Of a stretch of 64,000 nt of DNA, positions 8,339 through 16,601 are shown one piece after another. The stretch comes from Heterotrichella gracilis. Its lineage: Eukaryota > Sar > Xanthophyceae > Tribonematales > Xanthonemataceae. The position numbers were made by a program, and so were the translations under genes. The stretch spans positions 186,001 through 250,000 of the forward strand of contig JAULBX010000002.1 of the NCBI GenBank assembly GCA_032358255.1, in the 5' to 3' direction. The number at the start of each line of letters is the position of its first letter. The first letter of the stretch is position 1. A model generated the notes under the pieces. It did not search any database, had not been told where the DNA came from, and saw only the letters and a list, made by a program, of their open reading frames with translations.

Positions 8339-10558
8339 ATGCGCTCAATCTTCATCTATATATTTTTATCCGTTAATTGTTTTATCTTTTCACAAAACGA
8401 TTCGCTCAAAACTGATTCAATTAAGAAAAAAGGAAATAAGGATATTAATTTAACTGAAGTGGAAGTTGTTTCTGAAAAAGATAATAGTTTTGGTATCTCC
8501 CGTTTAAATAATGTAGAAGGCACAACAATTTACGCCGGAAAAAAATCTGAAGCAATTTATTTACAAGACCTCAATGCAAATCTTGCTGCAAATAATAGTC
8601 GCCAGGTATTCGCAAAAATTGCCGGTATAAATATTTTTGAGAACGACGGATCAGGTGCCACCATTGGTATTGGCGGGCGTGGATTAAATCCTAACCGTAT
8701 CTCTAATTTTAATACTCGTCAGAATGGTTACGATATTTCTGCCGATGCTTTAGGTTATCCCGAAAGTTATTATACGCCGCCAACGGAAGCCATTGAACGT
8801 ATAGAAATATTACGAGGCGCAGCAGGTTTGCAATTCGGAACACAGTTTGGTGGCATGATCAATTACAAATTTGCAGAGGCACCAAAAGATAAAAAGATAT
8901 CTGCTAAGTTTCGTCAAACCGGTGGCTCCTATGGTTTTATAAATTCGTTCAATCAACTTTCAGGCACCGTAAATAAATTATCTTATAATACATTTTATCA
9001 ATACAAACATTATACCGGTTGGCGTCAACGCTCTGAATTAAGCAGTCACACGGCTTTTGCGTCCCTTAAATATCAATTTAGCGAAAAATTCTTTGTTAAA
9101 GGCGAATACACTTTTCTTTCATACCTGGCACAACAACCGGGTGGTTTAACCGATAAACAATTTGAAAAAGATCCAACTACCGTTAATCGTTACAGGAATT
9201 GGTTTAAAGTAAACTGGAATTTATTTTCTTTAACTGCCGATTATAAAGTTTCTGAAAAAGGGCGTTTAAATTTTTTATGTTTTGGCTTAAATGCCGGTCG
9301 CGATGCGTTAGGTAATTTAGGACGAATAGATAGGTCCGATGACACAGCTATTTATCGTAATTTATTGAGCGATGTTTATAGCAATTATGGTGGTGAATTG
9401 CGTTTTTTACAACGTTACGTTATGTTTAACCAAAACAGTAATTTTTTAATTGGAGCAAGAGTCTACAAAGGTAATACCAATCGCAAACAGGGCGATGCAG
9501 ATAAAAGCGACAAGGCACATTTTAAATTTCTAAACCCAGATAATTTAGAGAATTCGGCGTATATCTTTCCGTCTTCTAATTATGCTTTATTCATTGAAAA
9601 TATTTTTCAGTTTACGCGGAAATGGAGTGTTACACCTGGTTTTAGATTAGAGAATATAGTTACCAGTTCTGATGGTTATTACCGCTTACTTAATAAAGAT
9701 CTTGCCGGAAATGTTTTGCTGGATATGAAAATAGCCGATAACAGAAGCAACAACCGCAGTTTTATGTTGGCTGGAATTGGAACGCAATTAAAATTAAATT
9801 CTTCTGTTGAACTATACGCTAACTTTTCTCAAAACTACCGCTCCATTAATTTTAATGATATGCGTGTGTTGAATCCAAATTTCCAGGTTGATCCTAATTT
9901 AAAAGATGAAAGTGGTTTTACTGCTGACGGTGGTTTTAGAGGGGTTGTAAAAAATGTACTGTATTTTGATGTAAGCGCTTTCTATATAAATTATCAGAAC
10001 AGAATAGGTACGATTTTAAAAGTTGATACTTCGAGTTACAATATTATTCGCTACAGAACAAACATTAGCGATAGCAGAAATACAGGCGTAGAGGCTTTTT
10101 GTGAAATAGACTGGCTAAGATTGATCAATAAAGAGGTTAAACATAAACTTTCAACCTTTGTAAACATGTCATACATTAATGCTATTTATGTTAGCAGTCA
10201 GCAAAGTGCTTACAACAATAAAAAAGTAGAGTATGTGCCCGAGGTAATCTTCAGAACCGGTTTAACCTACGCTTACAAAAAGTTCAGCCTAACCTACCAA
10301 TACGCTTACACGGCCCAACAATTCTCCGATGCCGATAATTCAGAGTCTACATCATCGGCTATTTATGGTATTATTCCTGCCTACTCTATTATGGACATTT
10401 CTGCAAGTTATAGCTGGCGCTTTTTAGGTTTCAGCGCTGGGGTAAACAACCTGGCCAATAGCAGTTATTTTACCCGCAGGGCCGAGGGTTACCCCGGACC
10501 CGGAATTATCCCTGCAGACCCTATCAACGCTTACTTTACCCTACAGGTAAAACTATAA
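8339..10558 (+). CDS. TonB-dependent outer-membrane receptor (FecA-like)
   Basis: A 739-residue protein: signal peptide (cleavage after IFSQ), a plug domain with VFAKIAGINIFENDGSG and IERIEILRGAAGLQFGTQFGGMINY, then a beta-barrel with alternating aromatic strands ending in a C-terminal FTLQVKL. No N-terminal carboxypeptidase-like domain and no SusD neighbour are present, so it is not a SusC glycan importer. The layout fits ferric-siderophore or ferric-citrate receptors. It starts two bases after the HTTM gene stop, and closes the operon that begins at 4560. Confidence 0.9.
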   Translation: MRSIFIYIFLSVNCFIFSQNDSLKTDSIKKKGNKDINLTEVEVVSEKDNSFGISRLNNVEGTTIYAGKKSEAIYLQDLNANLAANNSRQVFAKIAGINIFENDGSGATIGIGGRGLNPNRISNFNTRQNGYDISADALGYPESYYTPPTEAIERIEILRGAAGLQFGTQFGGMINYKFAEAPKDKKISAKFRQTGGSYGFINSFNQLSGTVNKLSYNTFYQYKHYTGWRQRSELSSHTAFASLKYQFSEKFFVKGEYTFLSYLAQQPGGLTDKQFEKDPTTVNRYRNWFKVNWNLFSLTADYKVSEKGRLNFLCFGLNAGRDALGNLGRIDRSDDTAIYRNLLSDVYSNYGGELRFLQRYVMFNQNSNFLIGARVYKGNTNRKQGDADKSDKAHFKFLNPDNLENSAYIFPSSNYALFIENIFQFTRKWSVTPGFRLENIVTSSDGYYRLLNKDLAGNVLLDMKIADNRSNNRSFMLAGIGTQLKLNSSVELYANFSQNYRSINFNDMRVLNPNFQVDPNLKDESGFTADGGFRGVVKNVLYFDVSAFYINYQNRIGTILKVDTSSYNIIRYRTNISDSRNTGVEAFCEIDWLRLINKEVKHKLSTFVNMSYINAIYVSSQQSAYNNKKVEYVPEVIFRTGLTYAYKKFSLTYQYAYTAQQFSDADNSESTSSAIYGIIPAYSIMDISASYSWRFLGFSAGVNNLANSSYFTRRAEGYPGPGIIPADPINAYFTLQVKL

Positions 10559-10665
10559 AAAACTGCTTAAAATCAGCCTGTTTATATTTATACACCTTTT
10601 TTTGAAATAATCAACCTTTTTTGATAGAATTATTCTTGTAATTTTAATGAATATTAGATTACAAT

Positions 10666-12078
10666 ATGAGTGCTTTTGATGACGATGCAGACGGGCAGAA
10701 TGAGAATGAATTTGAAGAGAATTTAAAACTTTTTGAAGATATGCTGATCTCTGGTCAGCCGCAATTTTTTGACGCTGATGACATTGAAGAAATAATTGAT
10801 TATTACTTACAATGGCTAAATTATGATATGGCTAAAAAAGCTATTGATTACGGTTTAGAGCGTTTTCCTTTTTCAAGCATTATCAAAATACGTCAGGCGC
10901 AATATTTATCAAGCCAACATTATACGCACGAAGCGCTCACTATTTTAAATGAAGTTGAGCAAATAGAACAAAATAATTTTGATCTGTATATGGCCCGTGG
11001 CTATATCTACAGTCAAATGGGTTTAGGAGAACAAGCCATTGAGAATTTTAAAAATGCAATTCCACTTGCCGAAAGTAAAGATGAAGTGTATGTTGCTCTT
11101 GGTGTTGAATTTTTGAATGAAGATAAGCCTGATGATGCACTTTATTATTTAAAAAAAGCGATTAAGCTAAATCCAAAGAACGAAGTTGCTTTAAATGAAC
11201 TTTCTCTTTGTTTTGATCTTACAGGAAAATCGAGCGAGGCAATTGCTTTTTACGAAAGTTATATCGACAATCATCCCTACAGTTATTTTGCCTGGTTCAA
11301 TTTAGGTCTCGGTTACAGTCGCATGGGTTTATTCGAAAAAGCCATTGAGGCTTACGATTATTCAATTGCAATTAATGAAAATTTTAGTTCGGCTTATTTT
11401 AATAAAGCCAATTCGTTAGCGCAGCTAGAGCATTACGAAGAAGCTATTGCAGTTTATAAAGAAACATTTAAACACGAAGAGCACGAACCAACAACCTATT
11501 ATTACATTGCAGAATGCTACGAGAACTTAAATCGTTTTGAAGAAGCGCTTGTAAATTATAATAAATGCGTTAAACTCGATCCCGCTAATGCAGATGCATG
11601 GTTAGGTATTGGTGTTGTGTTGGATGCTATGAACCGTTTGACTGAAGGCGTACACTACGTAAAAAAAGCAATTGAAATAAATCCTAATGATCCCGAATAC
11701 TGGTATGTATTTGCAGAAGTGCAGGAAAAACTGGGCTTTATGGAAGAAGCGGCTATGGCTTACCAACGTGTAATTGAATTAGAATATCCTGATTACGATG
11801 TTTGGTTAGATTATAGCAAGCTTTTACATCAAAATGGTTACATTACAAACGCCTTAGAAACCTTAAGCGAAGGCATAAAGTATTTTCCGGATGTTGTAGA
11901 GTTGTATTACCGAATGGGTGTAATTTTACTAGATAAAGAAAACAGAAAAGAGTCTTTAGAATATTTTGAAAAAGCTTTGGCTATGGATTATTCTAAACAC
12001 AACGAAATATTTGAATACGCACCTATATTACAAAATGACAAAGAAATTTTGAATTTAATTTCCAATTTTAAAAAATAA
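10666..12078 (+). CDS. Tetratricopeptide-repeat protein
   Basis: A 470-residue protein with no signal peptide, so probably cytoplasmic. An acidic N-terminus (about 40 residues) is followed by about ten TPR units, recognisable from repeats of the type AWLGIGVVLD.ALEINPNDPEYW. TPR arrays bind other proteins; the partner is not visible. It is followed after two bases by the phosphosulfolactate synthase gene, and the family is widely conserved in Bacteroidota with no assigned function that I can name. Confidence 0.85.
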   Translation: MSAFDDDADGQNENEFEENLKLFEDMLISGQPQFFDADDIEEIIDYYLQWLNYDMAKKAIDYGLERFPFSSIIKIRQAQYLSSQHYTHEALTILNEVEQIEQNNFDLYMARGYIYSQMGLGEQAIENFKNAIPLAESKDEVYVALGVEFLNEDKPDDALYYLKKAIKLNPKNEVALNELSLCFDLTGKSSEAIAFYESYIDNHPYSYFAWFNLGLGYSRMGLFEKAIEAYDYSIAINENFSSAYFNKANSLAQLEHYEEAIAVYKETFKHEEHEPTTYYYIAECYENLNRFEEALVNYNKCVKLDPANADAWLGIGVVLDAMNRLTEGVHYVKKAIEINPNDPEYWYVFAEVQEKLGFMEEAAMAYQRVIELEYPDYDVWLDYSKLLHQNGYITNALETLSEGIKYFPDVVELYYRMGVILLDKENRKESLEYFEKALAMDYSKHNEIFEYAPILQNDKEILNLISNFKK

Positions 12079-12080
12079 CT

Positions 12081-12872
12081 ATGGCAACAAACTATAATTT
12101 TAATTTATCGCATTTACCGGAACGTACCGTTAGTCCTCGCAAAAATGGTGTTACAATGGTAATGGATAAAGGCATAAGCCTGAGAGAAGCCGAGGATTTT
12201 TTAAGTTCTTCATCTGACTATGTGGATTTTGTAAAACTTGGTTTTGGTACATCCATCATTTCAAAAAATGTAAGGGAAAAAGTAAAGTTATACAAACAAG
12301 CAGGCATTAAAGTATATGTTGGCGGAACTTTGTTTGAAGCATTTGTGGTAAGAAATAAATTTGATGATTATTTGAGATACATAGATGAATTTGGAATGGA
12401 TTGCGCTGAAGTAAGTGATGGAAGTATTGAGTTAGAGCACGACAAAAAATGCGAATACATTAGTACTCTTGCTAAAAATTATACTGTGTTAAGTGAAGTT
12501 GGAAGCAAAGAAGAAGGTGTTATCATTCATCCTGCAAAATGGATAAAAATGATGGAAAGCGAATTGCAGGCAGGTGCCTTTAAAGTAATTGCAGAAGCCA
12601 GAGAAAGTGGTACCGTTGGTATTTTTCATAAGAACGGCAGCGCACACACCATGCTTATTAACCGAATTGTAAATAAAGTAAAGATCGAAAATATCATTTG
12701 GGAAACCCCACAAAAAAGTCAGCAGGTTTATTTTTTAAAATTATTTGGTTGCAATGTAAACGTTGGCAATATTGGTGTAGATGATGTTATTCCCTTAGAA
12801 ACATTACGTTTAGGTTTACGCGGCGATACCTTCTTTACTTTTTTACCGGAAGAAATGAAACAAACTTTATAA
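12081..12872 (+). CDS. Phosphosulfolactate synthase family protein (ComA-like)
   Basis: A 263-residue TIM-barrel protein with the ComA family motifs: GVTMVMDKG near the N-terminus, VDFVKLGFGT, GIKVYVGGTLFEAF, DCAEVSDGSIEL, EVGSKEEG and VNVGNIGVDDVIPLE. ComA adds sulfite to phosphoenolpyruvate to give (2R)-phosphosulfolactate, the first step of coenzyme M synthesis in methanogens; Bacillus uses a homologue for sulfolactate. No comB or comC homologue is nearby. Coenzyme M is not expected in this phylum, so the product may be sulfolactate or a sulfonate precursor, or the substrate may differ. It sits two bases after the TPR gene and ten before the rhodanese gene. Confidence 0.85.
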   Translation: MATNYNFNLSHLPERTVSPRKNGVTMVMDKGISLREAEDFLSSSSDYVDFVKLGFGTSIISKNVREKVKLYKQAGIKVYVGGTLFEAFVVRNKFDDYLRYIDEFGMDCAEVSDGSIELEHDKKCEYISTLAKNYTVLSEVGSKEEGVIIHPAKWIKMMESELQAGAFKVIAEARESGTVGIFHKNGSAHTMLINRIVNKVKIENIIWETPQKSQQVYFLKLFGCNVNVGNIGVDDVIPLETLRLGLRGDTFFTFLPEEMKQTL

Positions 12873-12881
12873 AATTAAATC

Positions 12882-13184
12882 ATGAAAGAAATAACAGTAC
12901 AGGAATTAAAAAAATTAAAAGATTCTAACGCCGATTTTCAATTAATTGATGTGCGTGAAGAACATGAATTTGATGAAGCTAACCTTAACGGAATTTTAAT
13001 TCCTATGGGAGAAGCTTTAGAAAGATCTGCTGAGATCGCTAAAGACAAACAGGTTGTTATTCACTGCAGAAGTGGGAAGCGTAGCGCAACCGTTATTAAC
13101 GCTTTAGAAAGTCAGCAGGGTTATACTAACCTTTATAATTTAAAAGGCGGAATACTAGCTTACATTGAAGAAATTGGACTTTAA
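12882..13184 (+). CDS. Single-domain rhodanese-like sulfurtransferase
   Basis: A 100-residue cytoplasmic rhodanese domain. It begins with LIDVREEHEF and carries the active-site loop HCRSGKRS with the persulfide-carrying Cys62. Such proteins move sulfane sulfur from thiosulfate or a persulfide to cyanide, thiols or a protein acceptor, releasing sulfite when thiosulfate is used. It follows the phosphosulfolactate synthase gene by nine bases, so sulfite supply to that enzyme is a reasonable but unproven link. Confidence 0.9.
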   Translation: MKEITVQELKKLKDSNADFQLIDVREEHEFDEANLNGILIPMGEALERSAEIAKDKQVVIHCRSGKRSATVINALESQQGYTNLYNLKGGILAYIEEIGL

Positions 13185-13213
13185 AAGTCAAATTAAAAAA
13201 ATTAAAAAAGCAT

Positions 13214-13846
13214 ATGATAGAATTATTTAAGCATTTGATGCCTTTGGACTTTAAGTGGATCATGTTAAACTATGGAACCATTATTTATACAGTTCTGTTT
13301 TTAGTGATCTTTATTGAAACAGGTTTAGTAGCAATGCCATTTTTACCTGGCGATTCACTTCTATTTATGGCAGGATTATTTGCCCGCTCAGGAGAATTAA
13401 ATATTTCTTATTTATTTATTCTATTATTTATTGCTGCCGTTTTAGGTGATAATTGTAATTACTGGATAGGAAGAAAGATCGGCGTAAGGATCTTCAATCT
13501 AAAGTTCAGGGGCAAACCGTTGGTAAAAAAGGAATATCTTGATAAGACACATGTTTTCTTTGAGAAACATGGCACAAAAGCGATCATCATGGCGCGCTTT
13601 GTACCTTTTGTAAGAACCTTTGCTCCTTTTGCTGCCGGCATTGCCGAAATGAATTACAAAAAATATTTAGTTTTTGATGTTATTGGTGGCGCTTTATGGA
13701 TAGGCGGATTAACCACTGCAGGTTATTTATTGGGTGAAGTAGAGTTTATTAAAAAACATGTTGACCTTGTTTGCTTAGGCATTATTTTAGTTTCGGTATT
13801 ACCAATAATTATTGGTTATTTAACCGGCAAGAAAAAAAATAAATGA
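13214..13846 (+). CDS. DedA-family (VTT domain) membrane protein
   Basis: A 210-residue inner-membrane protein with the DedA/SNARE-associated signature: ETGLVAMPFLPGDSLLFMAG, the GDNCNYWIGRKIG segment, and the conserved FVPFVRTFAPFAAGI motif whose arginines are essential in E. coli YqjA/YghB. Members flip lipid carriers such as undecaprenyl phosphate or phosphatidylethanolamine. It is the last gene of the plus-strand run from 10666 and ends five bases before the convergent gene. Confidence 0.92.
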   Translation: MIELFKHLMPLDFKWIMLNYGTIIYTVLFLVIFIETGLVAMPFLPGDSLLFMAGLFARSGELNISYLFILLFIAAVLGDNCNYWIGRKIGVRIFNLKFRGKPLVKKEYLDKTHVFFEKHGTKAIIMARFVPFVRTFAPFAAGIAEMNYKKYLVFDVIGGALWIGGLTTAGYLLGEVEFIKKHVDLVCLGIILVSVLPIIIGYLTGKKKNK

Positions 13847-13851
13847 TCTTT

Positions 13852-14493
13852 TTAGATCGCCATTGATGCTATAACGGATATAATTGCGATAATTAAAATT
13901 ATTGCAATTATCCAAAGTATAATTCCAATAATACTTATTACTCTTGCCATACTTGCAAGGTCTTCTCCGCCATATTTGTCGGGCTGTGCTTTAATTTTTT
14001 TCAGAGCTCTATTAGCTAATACCAAACCAACTATTGATCCAATTATACCAACTACAAAAAATCCTGCTATACTAACTATAAGAGCTATCATAGCATCTTC
14101 ATCATCCAGCTCTTTCGGACCATCAGGCAAATATTTAAGGGGTTTAAAATTAAGAGCCTTTAACTTTAATACTTGTGCATGAACTTCGTTTCTTGTCGCT
14201 TTACTTTTTTTAGTGATACGATTTACCGGTACTGAAGCTTCTAAACTGATCTCATCATTTATTTCCGCATCAATATTTTCTTTAGCTTTTAATGATGGCT
14301 CTTTTTTATTTAATGTAATTGCTTTAGCATCCTTATTAACGGCAGCCTCAGAAGAACCTGGCGCCTTTACAGACTTATTTTTATTCCATGAAACATAATA
14401 GCCTTTTGTATAATGTCGCTTCTCAACTTTACATGATGAAATAAAAATTAAAAGGATAAGTGGTAGCCACGATAAATTGAAAATTTTACGCAT
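13852..14493 (-). CDS. Lipoprotein with C-terminal DUF4190-like double membrane segment
   Basis: A 213-residue protein. The signal reads LLILIFISSC with Cys21 as lipidation site; then about 105 residues of low-complexity Lys/Ala/Glu-rich linker; then a C-terminal membrane part with two hydrophobic stretches (about 133-157 and 185-212) around ALKKIKAQPDKYGGEDLASMARV. The Gly-rich first helix and the AxARVISIIGIIL second helix resemble DUF4190. A lipoprotein anchor plus membrane helices is unusual, so the signal may be a plain membrane anchor. Function unknown. Confidence 0.7.
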   Translation of the reverse strand: MRKIFNLSWLPLILLIFISSCKVEKRHYTKGYYVSWNKNKSVKAPGSSEAAVNKDAKAITLNKKEPSLKAKENIDAEINDEISLEASVPVNRITKKSKATRNEVHAQVLKLKALNFKPLKYLPDGPKELDDEDAMIALIVSIAGFFVVGIIGSIVGLVLANRALKKIKAQPDKYGGEDLASMARVISIIGIILWIIAIILIIAIISVIASMAI

Positions 14494-14579
14494 AAAAAAG
14501 GTTTTATACTGTTAAAAATAACAAATAAAATTACATTATTAATCTATATAGTAATATATTTACAAACAAGCTCATCACT

Positions 14580-15302
14580 GTGTTTCGAAGCCATTTATAT
14601 AAATATTTTACGCTTGCTTTTATCCTCATAATTGCATCTTCTTTTTATTTAAACAAGACCGATGCCATCAGTTTATCTTTTGTTTCTAAGATCCTTGAAA
14701 ACAAAAAATACATTACTGTTGAAGGCGAAGTTTACTTTAAGAAACAAGGTGGTGTTTTAACTACACGTTTAATAAAACCATTTGAAAATGTGACGATAAT
14801 TAATGCCGATGGTGAAATGAAAATTTACGATGTGCTTGAAAACACTTTGATGCAATCGAGTTCAGCATTAACTTCATCTGAGTCGAGTTATTTCTGGTAT
14901 TTCTTAAATGGTAACTATAACGATCTTGGATTTCCAAAATTAGGTTACGTTATAAAGGACACCAAAGTAGATGACGGCGTTTTTATCACCAATTGGGTAC
15001 CAAAGGCTGGTTTAAATACACCCATCCAAAAAATAGAAATGGTGCACGAAAAAAGTTTACCCATTTATGTTGAGTTCGTTGGTCCAAAAAATAAAACCTT
15101 GGGGAAAATATTTTTTTCTGCTTACAAAAAGGTTGGTACCATAAACTTACCATTAAAGATCACTGAAATTGCCTATAAAGAAAAGAACGATTCAACAGTA
15201 ACAACTAAAACTTATTCTAATCCAAAAGTTAATACTGAGGTTAATTTAAATTATTTGGATTTTAAAATTCCAGCAAATGCAAAAGTGGTATCAGGTAAAT
15301 AA
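14580..15302 (+). CDS. Exported LolA-like protein, first gene of the YidD cluster
   Basis: A 240-residue protein read from GTG 14580; no ATG lies before the N-terminal hydrophobic segment. After the signal or anchor (about 10-30) the mature part alternates strands and resembles LolA-type half-barrels: ENKKYITVEGEVYFKKQGGVLTTR, ITNWVPK, PIQKIEMVHEKSLPIYVEF and a C-terminal LDFKIPANAKVV, the last being typical for LolA-like proteins. LolA shuttles lipoproteins through the periplasm. The assignment is from overall pattern only. It overlaps the next gene by 26 bases, so translation is probably coupled. Confidence 0.6.
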   Translation: MFRSHLYKYFTLAFILIIASSFYLNKTDAISLSFVSKILENKKYITVEGEVYFKKQGGVLTTRLIKPFENVTIINADGEMKIYDVLENTLMQSSSALTSSESSYFWYFLNGNYNDLGFPKLGYVIKDTKVDDGVFITNWVPKAGLNTPIQKIEMVHEKSLPIYVEFVGPKNKTLGKIFFSAYKKVGTINLPLKITEIAYKEKNDSTVTTKTYSNPKVNTEVNLNYLDFKIPANAKVVSGK

Positions 15303-15741
15303 TTTATTGCTGGGCTTTTGTTGCGCTTTAAGCTCTGTTTTATTTTCTCAGACTAAAACAGATAATGACCTCATCTTCGAAAAAACTACTTTTGTATCTT
15401 CTTTTGAGACCAAACGCCAAGTGACCTATTTATTCGCCGGAAAAAATGCATTTGTAAAGTACAACCCGGTTTCTTTGGTGTTTGGCGGATTAATGTATGC
15501 TTATCAAAAAACAATTTCTGTTCAAATTGGTGCCGCTTGCCCTTACGAAGTTAATTGCAGTAATTTTAGTAAGCAGTGCATACAAAAATATGGAGTTTTA
15601 AAAGGTATTCCCTTAACTGCAGACAGGCTCACGCGTTGTACGAAACTGGCAGGTATTGATATGATAGAGGGTGTTGATTTTAACTCCAGAACTCACAAAA
15701 TTTACGATCATCCAAACGATTATAAAGCTAAAAACAAATAA
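15277..15741 (+). CDS. Exported YidD-like protein
   Basis: A 154-residue protein with an N-terminal signal-like segment (LLLGFCCALSSVLFSQ), a 40-residue beta stretch, then a YidD domain. The order YQKTIS, CPYEVNCSNFSKQC, KYGVLKGIPL, DRLTRC follows YidD (membrane protein insertion efficiency factor), including the Cys residues of the CxFxPTCSxY motif, although PTCS is changed to VNCS. YidD is normally a cytoplasmic-face amphipathic protein next to yidC; here it has an export signal and lies among envelope genes. Its stop overlaps the next start by one base (TAATG). Confidence 0.75.
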   Translation: MQKWYQVNNLLLGFCCALSSVLFSQTKTDNDLIFEKTTFVSSFETKRQVTYLFAGKNAFVKYNPVSLVFGGLMYAYQKTISVQIGAACPYEVNCSNFSKQCIQKYGVLKGIPLTADRLTRCTKLAGIDMIEGVDFNSRTHKIYDHPNDYKAKNK

Positions 15742-16601
15742 TGAAGTTTAAATTCATAAACTGTGGCTTGGTTTTATTTTTATGTCTGCTGGTAGCTTTT
15801 TCGCAAGGGCAGATCAATTCTAATTTTTTATTTGTAGATCATTTAACGCATACCAGTAAAAACAGGGAAGCTTTGTTTTTGCTGGATAAAACCAACGAGA
15901 TCACAAACACAGATACTTCTAATTATTTAAGAGGTATGAATTATTATTTTTTAAAAAGACCCGATTCAGCTGCTCTTTATCTTAATACAGTTGGATTAAG
16001 CAGTAATTTTTATACCAAGTCTAAATTTTTTGGCTCGTTAAATTTATCGTACTCAAAAAAATACACGGAGGCGTTAACCGCTTTCTCAAATTTTTCGGTT
16101 GATACGACTCAAAAATACGAACAACTTATTGGTATAATGCGCGCCGGAAATTATTTATTGCTACGCGATCATAAAAAATTTGATTCTGTGAGCGCCGGCT
16201 TTTTGTATAACGATTTTCGCTACACGAATGAGCAAACACGTTTAACCGAATTAAAAAAAGATGTAATCAAATTAAAGAAAAAATCACCTGCGGTAGCTGG
16301 GCTTTTATCTGCTGTTGTACCTGGCCTTGGTAAATTTTATGTTGGCAAAAAAGGCGCTGGGCTTGCAGCCTTTGCTGCCAACGGTGCTTTAGCAGCTATG
16401 GCCTTTGAATCTTATTACCGCACAAAAAGTTTCAAAAGCCCTCAATTCATAACCTTTGGTACTTTATTTACTTTTTTTTATGTAGGTAATATTTTTGGAA
16501 GTGTATTTAGTGTGAAACAACAAATAAGATCAGTTAACGGAAAAATAAATAATGAGATTTTGGCGAGTATACACGTGCCTGTGGTTCGTTTTTTTAAGTA
16601 A
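15741..16601 (+). CDS. Envelope protein with TM2-like C-terminus, YidD-cluster member A
   Basis: A 286-residue protein: signal peptide ending near FSQGQ, a helical TPR-like middle (about 30-175, with YLRGMNYYFLKRPDSAALYLN), a basic linker (ELKKDVIKLKKKSP), and a C-terminal membrane part starting VVPGLGKFYVGKKGAGLAAF with two to three hydrophobic segments. The P-G-x-G-x-x-Y pattern resembles TM2 and DUF5683 membrane hairpins. Its layout is shared with the next gene product, with which it overlaps by 50 bases, so the two probably arose by duplication and work together. Function unknown. Confidence 0.75.
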   Translation: MKFKFINCGLVLFLCLLVAFSQGQINSNFLFVDHLTHTSKNREALFLLDKTNEITNTDTSNYLRGMNYYFLKRPDSAALYLNTVGLSSNFYTKSKFFGSLNLSYSKKYTEALTAFSNFSVDTTQKYEQLIGIMRAGNYLLLRDHKKFDSVSAGFLYNDFRYTNEQTRLTELKKDVIKLKKKSPAVAGLLSAVVPGLGKFYVGKKGAGLAAFAANGALAAMAFESYYRTKSFKSPQFITFGTLFTFFYVGNIFGSVFSVKQQIRSVNGKINNEILASIHVPVVRFFK

